From assembly GCA_031841125.1 (NCBI GenBank), contig CM063110.1:14937626-15001625 (forward strand): a stretch of DNA of 64,000 bases, written 5' to 3'. The stretch comes from Acanthococcus lagerstroemiae (taxonomy: Eukaryota; Arthropoda; Insecta; Hemiptera; Eriococcidae). Under the pieces are notes generated by a model. That model saw only the letters and a list, made by a program, of their open reading frames with translations. It searched no databases and was not told the origin of the DNA. This document shows positions 33,641 to 44,300 of the stretch, piece by piece. The first letter of the stretch is position 1, and each line of letters begins with the position of its first letter. The translations under genes were made by a program, and so were the position numbers.

Positions 33641-36359
33641 ATGATAGCATTCAACAATTCTGTTTGCGTCATATTCATACCTCCAGCACAGCAAAGATAA
33701 ACTTGGAGTTCCATCCAAGTTTTGAAACTGCGCGTAGCCGTTTCATGCTGTACGTCATCGCAAGCTCCTTATATGTCCGTCTCCTGTATCGATACCATCC
33801 TCGACTTCGCCAACATCTTCAGTGCCAAATACGTTGATTATGAGCTAGAGGTGTAAGAATGCCGTTCGGGTCGTAAATAAACCCGCAGTCCGGCCACCGC
33901 TAATCGCATTTTAGTTTTCCGAAGAATCCCGTCGCAGACGAATGGTCAACATATAAATTTCCCATTTCCTGGATAAGGTCCGTCAACAGGTCGTATAGGT
34001 ATAAACACACGCCGTGGCGTAATCGCCGACTTCTTCCTAATTTGGTAATTTTTAATAATTTTCTCGAGAGTACTTGGCGGCTCGCTCCGCCGTAGTGTAA
34101 TTACCGTGTAGCTCGATTTCCTGCTCGCGATCAAAAAATTTTTTTCGCGACCTTGGCGGGACAGTATATGTGCACCTACTCGAACTGATTTCACGTACCT
34201 ATATAGCCCTACCCACGTCCACGTTTCAGGAGAGTACCCACTCGGTCAAACCCCCCGCTTTTAATAAAACCAAATTACCGGGTGCCGCGAGGAGAAAAAC
34301 CGCGATGAACTTTTCGTACCTAATTTTCTGTTGCTGTATTGGAAACCGAAAGAAAAAAATAACGAGCAGGTCCTTGACTGATTTTTTTTTAAACATTCGA
34401 ACATGACTGGTTTTCTTCTATCTCGCTCGCTCTTCATTACGAATATTACTCTTCGATCCATAATGCTTCGCAAAGCGCGAACCGGTTGTAATTTATGTAC
34501 ACGAAAATCGAGCAATTATTAATATCCAATCCGACGAACCCCTTGAAACTTATTCGATTCCGTTTGATTTGTATCACCCTTGTTCCGCCGCATCTGAATG
34601 ACAGTTTTTTGTTGTTTTTTGTTTCTTCTTTTTTTTTGTAATAAAGTACATTATTTTTAATTAATTTAAAATTCGCCAGCAGTGTGCGCGCATCGTTCCG
34701 GCGGCAAACGACGTTTATGGGCTCGAATTCCGGCGCTGAGAAATGTTCGGTTCGCCGTCGCACCGAGTGGGTAAACTTGATCGTGGGAATTTGCGATGTT
34801 AATTAAACACATATTTCTGGAGATGATCGGCATTCTCCCGCCTGATGACTCACAATACGCGGTGGCATTTTATCGAAATATTTAAAGAGTTGAAGAGTAA
34901 ACTATACGCGAGCGTGTACGGTTAAATAATTACGAGCGTTAATGGCTTTTGAAGCTTTTATGACGTTCGTTTCCGGGCGGACAATGGCTTACTTTCTGCA
35001 GCCTTGTGACCTTCCGAACAGTCGGTTCGTTTGATTTTGATCTGACTTTGGTCATTACCAGTTTTGGAGATTGCCTGACCTGCAATCAGTGGCGCCCGAC
35101 GCAGGACTAGGTAGAACATGGACAGAACAGTGCTGATGATCGTGAGGTTGTTTGTGCACGAGGTTACCGCGGTCAAACTGTTGGGTTTGTTCCACCATGA
35201 CGGCTGAAGACTAGAAAAACACGCAAGATGTACTGAATTACCCGGCGACATTGTTCGGAGATGTTACTTTAGTATTCGTCAACTCTATCTCATGGTATAT
35301 TAAACACAAGAATTTTCTCTTCTCCCCCCCTCCCCCGGAAAACATCAAAGGCAGAAGCCTAGATCGTGATCCGGCTTCCGGGAAGAGTGTCGCTGTTCTG
35401 GAAGAGCAAAAGAGCAAATTGCTCTTGCTCTTCTGCTCCAATAGTTAATGCTGCTCTTAAAAAGAGGCATAAACAGCAAGGCTACTACCTTATTTCGAGC
35501 AAATTGCTTTTTCACTCTGTTTCTATTTCACCTTTTGTACCTTGGGGCTAGAGGAGCCAATATCCATTTCCTTCATATGACAAAGGCTAATCTCATTTTT
35601 CAAGCGAATTGCTCGTTTACTCTATTTTGGTTTCAATTTTTTTTACCTTTGGGCAAAAAAGGCCGATGTCTCAGTTCTTTTCATATTATGATAGATTGTC
35701 CTGCACGACATGAATTGCCAGTTATCTTTACATTGTTGGTCATTAATAAAAATAAAAAATAAATAAAATAAAATTTACCCTTTTTTCAACCAATGTTACT
35801 GATTTTCTTTCTGATTACTGGTATTTTATTCATTGACCTTCGCCCAAATCTACCGTTCTAACTTTTTCCCCCTTCATATAGCCGTGTATTTAGTTTTTGG
35901 AAGTGGATAAGTTTTACCGATGACTACGTTGCTTCATTGGAACTTCAACCTTATTATAATCTTACCTCTAACTTAACAGTACTTTACTTGAGAAATTCTA
36001 AATTAAATAATTTCTTCCTCGAACTGAGACCAAAAACTTATAATTAACTTATATTTAATAAACTTGAATTCTCTTTTGTCTAGTTCGGGTGAATCATCAT
36101 ATTCAGTTTGTTGTCTTCGTTTGGTATCGGGTCGCTGTATGTGGGTGGGTCGAGTATCTAATGTCCTGCTTCGTGTTGTCCTTACTCGTGGAGCTATATG
36201 GACAGTATGTGTCTTTTAATAGGCCCCGATCTCACTACTCGATGGCTCCTGCCACTTTCGGATATTTGAAAGGGCAGCAACGTATTCACAGACAACACTT
36301 TCCTGACGAATCTTGCCAAAGGCTGACGTCCGTACTCGAGCAGAGTTGGGAGTGCGCCT
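33641..36359. other. No gene recognised; CpG-rich block and small duplication
   Basis: The block 33720-34940 is CpG-rich and repeat-poor, with overlapping frames of up to 105 codons on both strands but no known domain. At 35490-35680 a loose duplication of about 105 bp is visible: gagcaaattgctttttcactctgtttc against aagcgaattgctcgtttactctatttt. The stretch 35740-35775 is an aaataaaa run. Confidence 0.45.
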
Positions 36360-36404
36360 GGCCATTCGCTCGGTCTAAGGATCAGTTTCAGCTCGTCTCA
36401 GTTT

Positions 36405-36765
36405 GCCGTTCCTTTCCCTACGATTTGTCGCGTTAGAATTTTCTTCCTGTCCGCTAAAGAGTGTGCAGCCGCAGTTCGCTTACTAAGCTGTCTGCAATGT
36501 GCACATGCACAGTACCAATCTTTCTGATCTGGTGGTAACATGCTGTGCGATTGTAATGCCTTATTCGTTCGAATTCGGAGGTTACAAGGCGCCCAGGATG
36601 CGCTGTGTTCATACCTCGATTGATACTGTGGTTGCTGTGTTCGCTAGGATGTCAGTCAGGGTATTTGAGTACCTTTAGCTTTCTGGCGTTGGTGCGACTC
36701 GAACCCGAGACGCAAGGATTGCGAAGCGGGCCCGTTATCACTTGATCACACAGTGAATAAGCGAA
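36405..36765 (-). mobile_element. tRNA-derived SINE, copy A
   Basis: Read on the minus strand from 36765, it begins with a tRNA-like head: tgtgatcaagtgataacggg as a diverged A box and cgggttcgagtc as a near-perfect B box, placed as in a polymerase III promoter. About 270 bases of non-tRNA body follow. The same body and head recur at 59780-60228, with shared words ccgcagttcgct, acagtaccaatct, tctgatctggtggtaaca, ttcgctaggat, gactcgaacccgagacgcaa. The two copies are highly diverged. Its 3' end is not sharp here. Confidence 0.75.
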
Positions 36766-37439
36766 TTTGGGGAGCCTGAAGCCCTTTCTAGATTCTTCCG
36801 GCCTCGCCCACCCCATGTCTTCGGTTTTCTAACTTCGTTGAATGTATGGGCAACTGGCATAAAATCTCGAGTATCCCGTCTCTGCTTGTCGAGCATTTTC
36901 GTTCTGTAACCATCACCGGAAAGCCGAAATTATGTCATGTGTCAACTTGACCCACACATTTCGTGTTTACATGCGTCCGCGAGTCTAACGAACCGCCCGA
37001 CAAAACGGAATAAACTATATGTTGAAACTATTCCGAGGACGCGACCTTGTAATTCGACATCACTGTCAGCGAAATTGATAGATAAAGATCATAAATCAGA
37101 ACAACGTTACCCTCCTACGTGTGTTTTTGTGAAACAAAATCAGTAGGTCGATGTTAGGAAAGGGCACGGCTCGAGCTATCCGCGTTAAATTTTCCACTAG
37201 CGCGACCGAATACGAACTTCGCGAGATGAGGCACCGAAGATTGGCGTGGGAATTTTGAAATATTTTCAATCTACTGACTGAATGAATGACTGGAAAATAT
37301 GTACAGACCACACCACCAGTTTATGTAATCGAGCGTAGGTGCGGCTGAAAACATTCGAAATTTATGGATCAGTGCGCCGATCCGAGTTCGGTTTTTGACT
37401 TCATGGCTATTTTTAGAGTAGGTATCTGTGCTGCAAAAT
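36766..37439. other. No gene recognised; moderately CpG-rich
   Basis: Short frames on both strands, none with a domain. The block 37080-37400 resembles the other CpG-rich, repeat-poor stretches. Confidence 0.45.
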
Positions 37440-38060
37440 TCTTCACCATTCTGAGACTGGGAAACGCTAGCGGAGTTTATGAGTTACATTTTGCGTAGGT
37501 ACCTATCAGTCTCCTGAGATTGAGCTGCTATTTATAGTTACTATTTTGTGTCTATTCCTTTAGTTGCCTCTGAGACTAAACTGTTATAGGTGTCATTTTA
37601 TGCTTATTCCTCTAATTGTCTGAGAATGAACTGCTATTTAGTTGTCATTTTTGGATTATCTCTAGTTGTCTGAGACTGAACTGTTATTTAGTTGTCATTT
37701 TGTGCTGTTCCTCTAGTTATCTGATACTGGATTGCTATTTAGTTGTCATTTTGGGCTTATCTCTAGTTGTCTGATACTGAATTGCTATTTAGTTGTCATT
37801 TTGGGCTTATTCCTCTAGTTTCCTGAAACTGAACTGCCAAATAGTTACCGTTTTGTGTTTATTTCTTTCGTTGTCTGGGACTGAACTGTCATTTGGGTAT
37901 CACTGCAATGTTTATTCCTCCAACTGTCTAAACTGGATTGTCCTTCATTCGCCAACAGTTGTCCTGCCTACCTACTAGCTCACTGAGACTGAACTGCCAT
38001 TTAATTTCCATTGCCCCCTTTAGTCACCCAAAATTGAATTACTATTCATTTGCCATGGAA
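37440..38060. repeat. Degenerate tandem array, about 52-bp unit, 10-11 copies
   Basis: A unit of the form gagactgaactgctattt, agttgtcattttgggctta, ttcctctagttgtct repeats from about 37450 to 38060. The clearest copies lie between 37620 and 37810 and are spaced 50-56 bp. The outer units are much more diverged than the centre, as in an old array last homogenised in the middle. Confidence 0.9.
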
Positions 38061-39419
38061 TTAGCTCTGTCAGCTACGCATATGGTAATATAGAACGCAC
38101 CCGATATGAAAATGATAATGAAATTCCAAATCGTTTTGGTCTTATTACAGTAACCATAATTAAACTAGTTTTCATGATGGTTTTTATTCCGAAGAAAAGT
38201 ACGTAATTCCGTATTCAAGTGTAGTTCAGGTGCTCGCGAGAAATATTGTAAACCGATTTAGGAGTGAACGAGATGATTGGAGTCAAGACTAGAAACGTGA
38301 TTCACTCATCACCTTAAATGAAAGATATAGAAAAAACAACTGCATTCAGATTAACGATTCAATTATGTGAATAACTCTTCTCTGAAATACTATAGCGGAA
38401 TGATAATATTGGATGTAAGACGAGGTCACTAACTGGATTTATCGTAATTTATTTGGACGACCCGATAGCATAGCGTGGCAGCGCGGAACACGCATTCCAT
38501 TTTTAATGAAGACTGAAATTAGAATCCGTTTTCGTCCAGAGTTAAGAAAGAATCACGTCGATCACGGTATTAGAACTCGTTTCCAACAACCGGCGAAGTT
38601 CGGGAGAATTATAGTAAAAATTGTATTGGTAGCCGGGAAGTTGCTTGACTTGTAAGGTGCTCCGTCCAAATTGTCTGGTAGAATCTTTTCGTGAATAAAT
38701 TATTGGTACAAGAATATGTATTCTTCGGTAAACACCTTTTAGAAAGTATTGCGTCTGGAAACTGAGGGTCTTTGCCACAAGTACGCTGGATTCTGCCAGT
38801 GCTTGTTCAAGAGGATTAAATGAAGGTTGATAACCGTATCAAAGCAGCTGGGATTATAAATAAAACCAGCTTGCTGGACTGTGTATTTTTAAAGTTACGC
38901 TTGATCATTTTAAAGCCCAGGGTCACATATGAAGGGAATTTGTGAAAAATGTTGGAAAAATTTCTCCCTTTTATCTTTTGGGAAATCAGTCACACTTAGG
39001 TTCGTTTTAGAAAAAAAAGAAAAAACTCCCCACCTTAACTTTATGATGTAAAGATGCCCAACCATAATCTTTAGAGTGCATACTTGAATAGTGTTCTCTC
39101 GTTTTTCTTTTTGTTGAATAATGATTTGGGATCTTGGAAGCCTGCTGACGCTGACTGCATAGTGTTTTAACTTCTTACCCAAGATAGCCTCGTATAATTT
39201 CTATCAGCTACGTAGTGCTGGGGCACCCCCCCCCCACGTTGCTAATGGTTTTTCCGCCTTTTCCAATTTCACATGCGAAATCAAACGAGCATGCCGCCTT
39301 TCTTCCTGTACCCCGAGTTGCTACTTCTTTTGAAAACGTTCTTACTGTAGAGGCTGACCGATGTGAATATAGCAAAAGGGATAAAATGATGAGGCTGACA
39401 TGATACTAATCTTCCTGGT
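38061..39419. other. No gene recognised
   Basis: The stretch 38400-38760 is moderately CpG-rich. Overlapping frames of 60-90 codons have no recognisable domain. A run of nine C lies at 39226-39234. Confidence 0.45.
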
Positions 39420-40040
39420 ATTTCAGCAGTAACTAGTATAATTAACTGATAGAAGTGGTATGATGACTTTACTTATTGTAAGTTCCAACAACTTACAGTT
39501 AGCAATGACTAACGTACTGATCGTCATGCGTGATTGATAACTTATTAGACTAATGATACAAAGACTGGCGTGACTATAATCAGAGGCGTAGCCAGAATTT
39601 TTCCAAGGAGGGGGATCAGCAAAATTTTGGCGGGGGGGGGGGTACACCTAACATGAACTGTATGTTTTTACATTGACGTATCAGTATGTTGTGCTTTTCA
39701 ACTTCAGTTATGTATCTGGATTTAAATTTCATTTCGTGCATTCACTGTGATACTGCCAGCATATTAAAAAATTCTCATCTCAAGGGGGGATCCTACCCCC
39801 TGGCTACACCACTGACTATAATGACCGACTAATATACATATGTATGACTACTACGAGTCATGCCTTGTATGATAGAGATCGCTGATCGGACTGACATAAC
39901 TCAAGTAACCCATAAGACTAACTGATATGACTGATTATAGATATGAGTTGGTAATTGACGGTTAACATAACTGAAATTACTGATCCATGATACAACTGAT
40001 ATAATATGTCTGCTTATTTTAATTAATCAGACTTATGTGA
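39420..40040. repeat. Decayed short array, ctgatatgact-type unit
   Basis: Words such as aactgatagaag, gtactgatcgtcatg, gactaatgatac, gactggcgtgactat, gactgattatag, aactgatatgactg, aactgaaattactgat and aactgatataat occur every 10-20 bases on both sides of the MITE at 39581-39814. The array is very degenerate and has no sharp ends. Confidence 0.5.
39581..39814. mobile_element. hAT-type MITE with perfect 8-bp target duplication
   Basis: A 234-bp element. The left end cagaggcgtagccag and right end ctggctacaccactg are inverted with two mismatches. The flanks actataat (39573-39580 and 39815-39822) are identical. Just inside are ggaggggga-type and tcctaccccc-type words. The cag-r-ggcgtagccag terminus is common among hAT MITEs. 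No coding capacity. Confidence 0.93.
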
Positions 40041-41019
40041 CTGACAACCCTTACTATTTTCATGGAAATGTCTTTCCGATTATATATCTCTTTGTCTTTT
40101 ATCACCACGAGATAATGATTATGTCTTTGTGTGGAGATGTTGGGCGTCTCTGTCATTTTATAAGATTATTATGTAGAAAGAGATTGAGATATGATCATAG
40201 TGAGCTTCCGTTCACATTGAACTCTTGTCCATCATTGGCCGTATCAGTGGTTGACCAACAGGAATATGTAATTAAGATCTCACCCAAACCCTGAACCCAA
40301 GTTACCAGTGCATTGCGATTTCTGGCATATTTGTCGCCTGTGTTGTATCATAAATTGTTCAAGATTTACATTCTAACCTGTTCTGCGAAAACATTACTCG
40401 CGCCTGCAGGTTTTCGAATTGCATTTAATTGGTCTGTAAAAGTGAATGAGTTGCTGCGAAAATGAAGTTAACAAATGAACAAGGTCGTCGTCTTCTTGGT
40501 GAAAAACCGCACAGGTAAACCGCACTTCCTCTCTTTCGCACCTGCCCGCTCGAATACGAAGGGACTTAACGAGCTGGTTCGAGGAAACGGGTCCTCTATA
40601 ACGAGTGAATCAGAAGACAATGAAGAAGAACGTCGCCGTACAATAATCAGTTTGTCAGAGAAATTCACTTTTGCACAGTACCTATATACGTTTTGTATGT
40701 TTGTGGTTAGTCTGACTTTTAGTTTCATTGGAAGGCTCGTGCCTCGTACAGAAATATTCTATTTACAATAGTTTTTAGAAATGCAAATTACTTGTTAGCT
40801 TGGAACCCGTAACTAGTAGACCGGATCCGCGTGGTAACGTACAATGATTTTCGTTGTCTGGTCGTCCAAAGACGTAATTCAGATTAGTTCCCAGTTTATT
40901 TCACTTTCTTTTGAACGTGCTAATGACGTGTTAAGGTACTTGAATATTTACTGCCATCTTGGTTGATAAAAACGACGTACAGTGACCACAGTTTTGATGC
41001 TTTCTATGCACCATCTTAA
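40041..41019. other. No supported gene; one 98-codon frame of note
   Basis: The frame 40475-40771 (plus) would encode an acidic/basic stretch (SEDNEEERRRT) followed by a hydrophobic segment (YLYTFCMFVVSLTFSFIG) that could span a membrane. A frame of 86 codons overlaps it on the other strand. No homology was recognised, so it is not called as a gene. Confidence 0.3.
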
Positions 41020-41450
41020 TGCCCATGTGGCGAATTGCAAGATCACAACCAATCAGATACCTTTATTGTAGATCCCCACATATACCTCAGCGCTGAGGTA
41101 TTGTTGGTAATCTATACAAGAGCTTTCTGATTGGTTGCGAATCCCCTTTTGTTAATTGTGGTAGTAGTGACGATGTGCTACAGAGCTTTCTGATTAGTTG
41201 CGAATCGCTTGGTAACTAGTGGCGATCGATAATGGAGCTTTCTGATTCGTTGCAAATGCCCTTGATGGTCAAAATAGTCGTGACGGTGTGCTACATAGCT
41301 TCCTGATTGGTTGCAAATCCTCTTGGTGGTTAGAGTAGACGTGAAAATGTGCTACAGAGCTTTCTAATTTGTTGTGAATCGCTTGGTAACTAATGGCGAT
41401 CTATAACGGAGCTTTCTGATTAGCTTTGCATTACTACGATGGCGATCTGT
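41020..41450 (-). repeat. 62-bp dispersed repeat, locus 3 (mostly reverse orientation)
   Basis: Units in reverse orientation carry gagctttctgattggttgc followed by gaatc-, ggtaact- and gtggcgatctataacg-type words. ctgattggttgc, with a reversed CCAAT box, occurs at about 41130 and 41303; acaaccaatcagat at about 41047 is in forward orientation. A longer period of 174 bp is visible: cagagctttct...gcttggtaacta.tggcgatc at 41181 recurs at 41355. Confidence 0.8.
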
Positions 41451-42984
41451 TGAAATGATTCTTTAAAATTTTTGAAATAACGGTAGTTTTGCATCACTCA
41501 TAAATTGGGATGTCATCCATGTACAAGTTTAGTGCGAACGTCGGAGATTCCACTACACTTGCGAGGAAAACTAGGGTACATACAATTTGTCTGGTATAAT
41601 AACTGGACTTACCATATTGATTGACTGAAGTTTCTGTTTAGACACATGTACTTTGATGGGATACCACACCAGTAATCTGTGCCTGGGACTGTTTCCACCG
41701 TTATACGTTTTCAAATTATGTGGGTAATCAACGACATAGCTCATCTCCTGGAAGTGGTATCTTTTGTAATGTTTGCAGAACATTTGTCAGTAGGTAGGTA
41801 CAGACCCTGAGCAAAGTAGTTCTCCATATCAAATGGTAAGTACTTGGTTTCGAGAAGTAAACCGTAATGAAACTGTACTAGAGAATTTCTCGTGTGTATC
41901 TATAACACGTAATAAATGGTAAATGAAACGGAAAGCGTTCTCGATTTACATCCACAAGAGATCATCGATGTCGAGTTGAGGGTTCTGTCATAACGGTGCT
42001 CGATGTCGAGGTGATCGCAGGCAGACATACTATACCTGGTTGAAATAGAAATTCAAATATACCTAACTGACGCAAGAGCGTGTTTGATTTATAAAACGGT
42101 GGTGTTCACGGGGAGTGTTGTCGGCTCGTGCAGCTATTATTATATCGATGAATTAAAAAGATGTAGACACGGTGTATCATTTATCTTGTTCTTATAATGT
42201 AGAACATATTAAAAAGAAAAAAAAAACTTGTACATAGGCCTGTGTATGTTTGCATGAATGCAGGCCTTGATTAGACCTAGAGAGGAAGGTATGAAGTTGG
42301 TTCAAAGGTGTTAGCGGCCATTGTGCATTGTGGACGTCTGCTTGAAAAATATAACCAGAGCAAGTGGTATAGATATAGCTTTTCTAATTTCAACGAAATG
42401 GGTTTGATGATTGTGTTCTCTTTTCGTGGTGGTTCGAGTTAAAAGAAGTACCAGTTTTTTGAAGCTTAAGATGCACGATTGGTTAGGATGACTTGTGAGC
42501 CGTCGATAAGTTAGAACTTGCGGGCGGCAAAGGAAGCTCACTAGCAGAAAAGTTCTAGTTTTTGTTGTGGCGTGTACTTGGTGTGTGGAACATGACTCGA
42601 ATTGTACTGTTGGGTAAATTGGTTTTCGCTTTCATTTAGTTTAACGGATTGTTTTACTTTTTGAATCTTATTGCTGTTGCTAATCATGATACATACCTAC
42701 ATACCTTCTTGTAAACATAGGCTGTTTTAGTGATAAGACGTGTAAAAAGACAGGAAGAATGATTTACATGTAGACTATAATGTAAATACTTGAACTTGAG
42801 CTGAAATTTGTTTCTCGTCTTGAAAGAATTGACAGGCAGAGACTATAAGCCCAAGTCCGCTTACCTCCAGTACTGGCTCGCATGATAACGTATAAGCAAT
42901 ATACGTTTCATTACAGTATTAAGCTCATAGTCTATGCTTAGTAGAAAGTCACTTTACCTGCTTGATTGATAATAGCCACACAAA
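41451..42984. other. No gene recognised
   Basis: The stretch 41880-42110 is moderately CpG-rich. Short frames on the minus strand (41571-41783 and 42311-42541) show no domain. An A-run lies at 42215-42228. Confidence 0.45.
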
Positions 42985-43400
42985 ATCATCATAAATTTAA
43001 AGCGTCCCGCACCCCTTTAATGGAGCAAAGCATGCTAAGTATAAAAAGAAAAGACAAAGTTGCAACTGTAGATATCTGGTCAAAAACAAAGCTACGTGAC
43101 ATATAGGAAGAACGGTCAAAGGTCTCAAGTGGAGCTATGCTGGACACGTTATTTGGCGAACGGGAAATGAGCTGGGAGAAAAAAGTGGAGGGGTGGACCC
43201 CAAGAAATTTTAGGAGGGGAAGGGGGGCATTACCAGATGTAGGGATGAGTTGGACAAATTCCTGGGACTGGAGTGAAGAAGTACCCACAGTTGGGTCACA
43301 TGGAAAAAGAGAGGGGAGGCATATGCCTAAAGCTGGGTGGCATGTGAAAACAGGAGTAAGGAGGAAAAAGCGGAGGCCACCAATACCGCCACTGCGGCTG
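42985..43400 (+). pseudogene. LINE ORF2 C-terminal fragment (RTE-like)
   Basis: Pieces in different frames read KLRDI near 43090, GLKWSYAGHV near 43123, MSWEKKVEGWTPRNF at 43168 and RDELDKFLGLE near 43230, followed by an AYA-like block near 43320. These follow the order of the C-terminal tail of RTE/CFDP2-like LINE proteins (K-W-x-x-A-G-H, then R-W-x-D-E-L). At least three frame shifts are needed. The start is truncated, and the 62-bp array begins directly after it. Confidence 0.75.
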
Positions 43401-43409
43401 TTCATACTT

Positions 43410-44300
43410 GATCAGAAGTTTCTGTTGTAGATCAGTCTCACTACCTGATTAATCAACATATCATGGTTATTCACAACTAATCAGAATGCTCTGTTGCCTT
43501 TTATGTTCCATGGTAATTTGCAATCAATCAATGTACTCTGCTGTAGATCGTCACTGTTATCCTTATGTACTGTGGAGATAATATATGTATAACCAATCAT
43601 AGAGCTTAGTTGTAGATCACCACCCTCTATGTACCCCATAGTATAATTCACAACCAATCCAAATTTGTAGATCGCCACTGTTATCTCTGTGTACCGTGGT
43701 AATTACCAATAAATCTCTGTTGTAGATCACTCCCACTACCTGGTTACTGAACATATTGTTATTTGAAACTAATCAGAATGTGCTGTTGTAGATTGCCAGT
43801 GTTACCTCTATGTACCATAGTAATTTGCAACCAATCAAAATACTCCTTTGTAGATCGTCACTGCATCCTTATGTACTATGGGGGTAATTTGCAACTAATT
43901 TGAGAGCATTGTTGTAGATCACCCCCAGTACCTCTGTGTATTGTAGTAATTCACAATCCAGAATTCTCCATCATAGATTGCCACTGTTATCTCTGTGCAT
44001 TATAGTGGTAATCTATAGCCAATCAGAATACTCCATTATAGGTGGTCATGTTACCTGTATGTGCCGTGGTGAAACGCATTCAATCAGAAAATTCCAGTGT
44101 AGATCATCACCGTTACCCATTATGTTAACCATTTTAATTTGCAACCAATTCGAATGCTCCTGTTGTAGATCGCTATAATGTTACCTCCATATACCCTGGT
44201 AATTTGCAACCAATCAGGATGTTTCATTGTAGATCGTCACCATTATCTTTATATGTACTGTGGGGGTAATTTGCAACCAATTGGAAAACTTCTGCATAGA
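43410..44300 (+). repeat. 62-bp dispersed repeat, locus 4 (best preserved)
   Basis: About 14 consecutive units average 60-65 bp. Each runs gttgtagatcgccactgtta, cctctgtgtaccgtggtaat, ttgcaaccaatcagaatgct. Unit starts are recognisable near 43423, 43539, 43608, 43665, 43725, 43788, 43850, 43911, 43970, 44030, 44098, 44162 and 44225. The CCAAT-containing word is intact or nearly so in at least six. A ttaaggtggcattcag block follows at 44414, as after locus 2. Confidence 0.9.

Noticed and set aside
36690..36765. Minus-strand tRNA gene
   Set aside because: The B box is good but the A box is diverged, no convincing cloverleaf could be drawn, and the same head with the same body recurs at 60.2 kb.
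43410..44300. Regular 60-65 bp repetition that could suggest a CRISPR array
   Set aside because: The whole unit is repeated with drift, there are no constant repeats alternating with unique spacers, no cas genes, and the context is eukaryotic.
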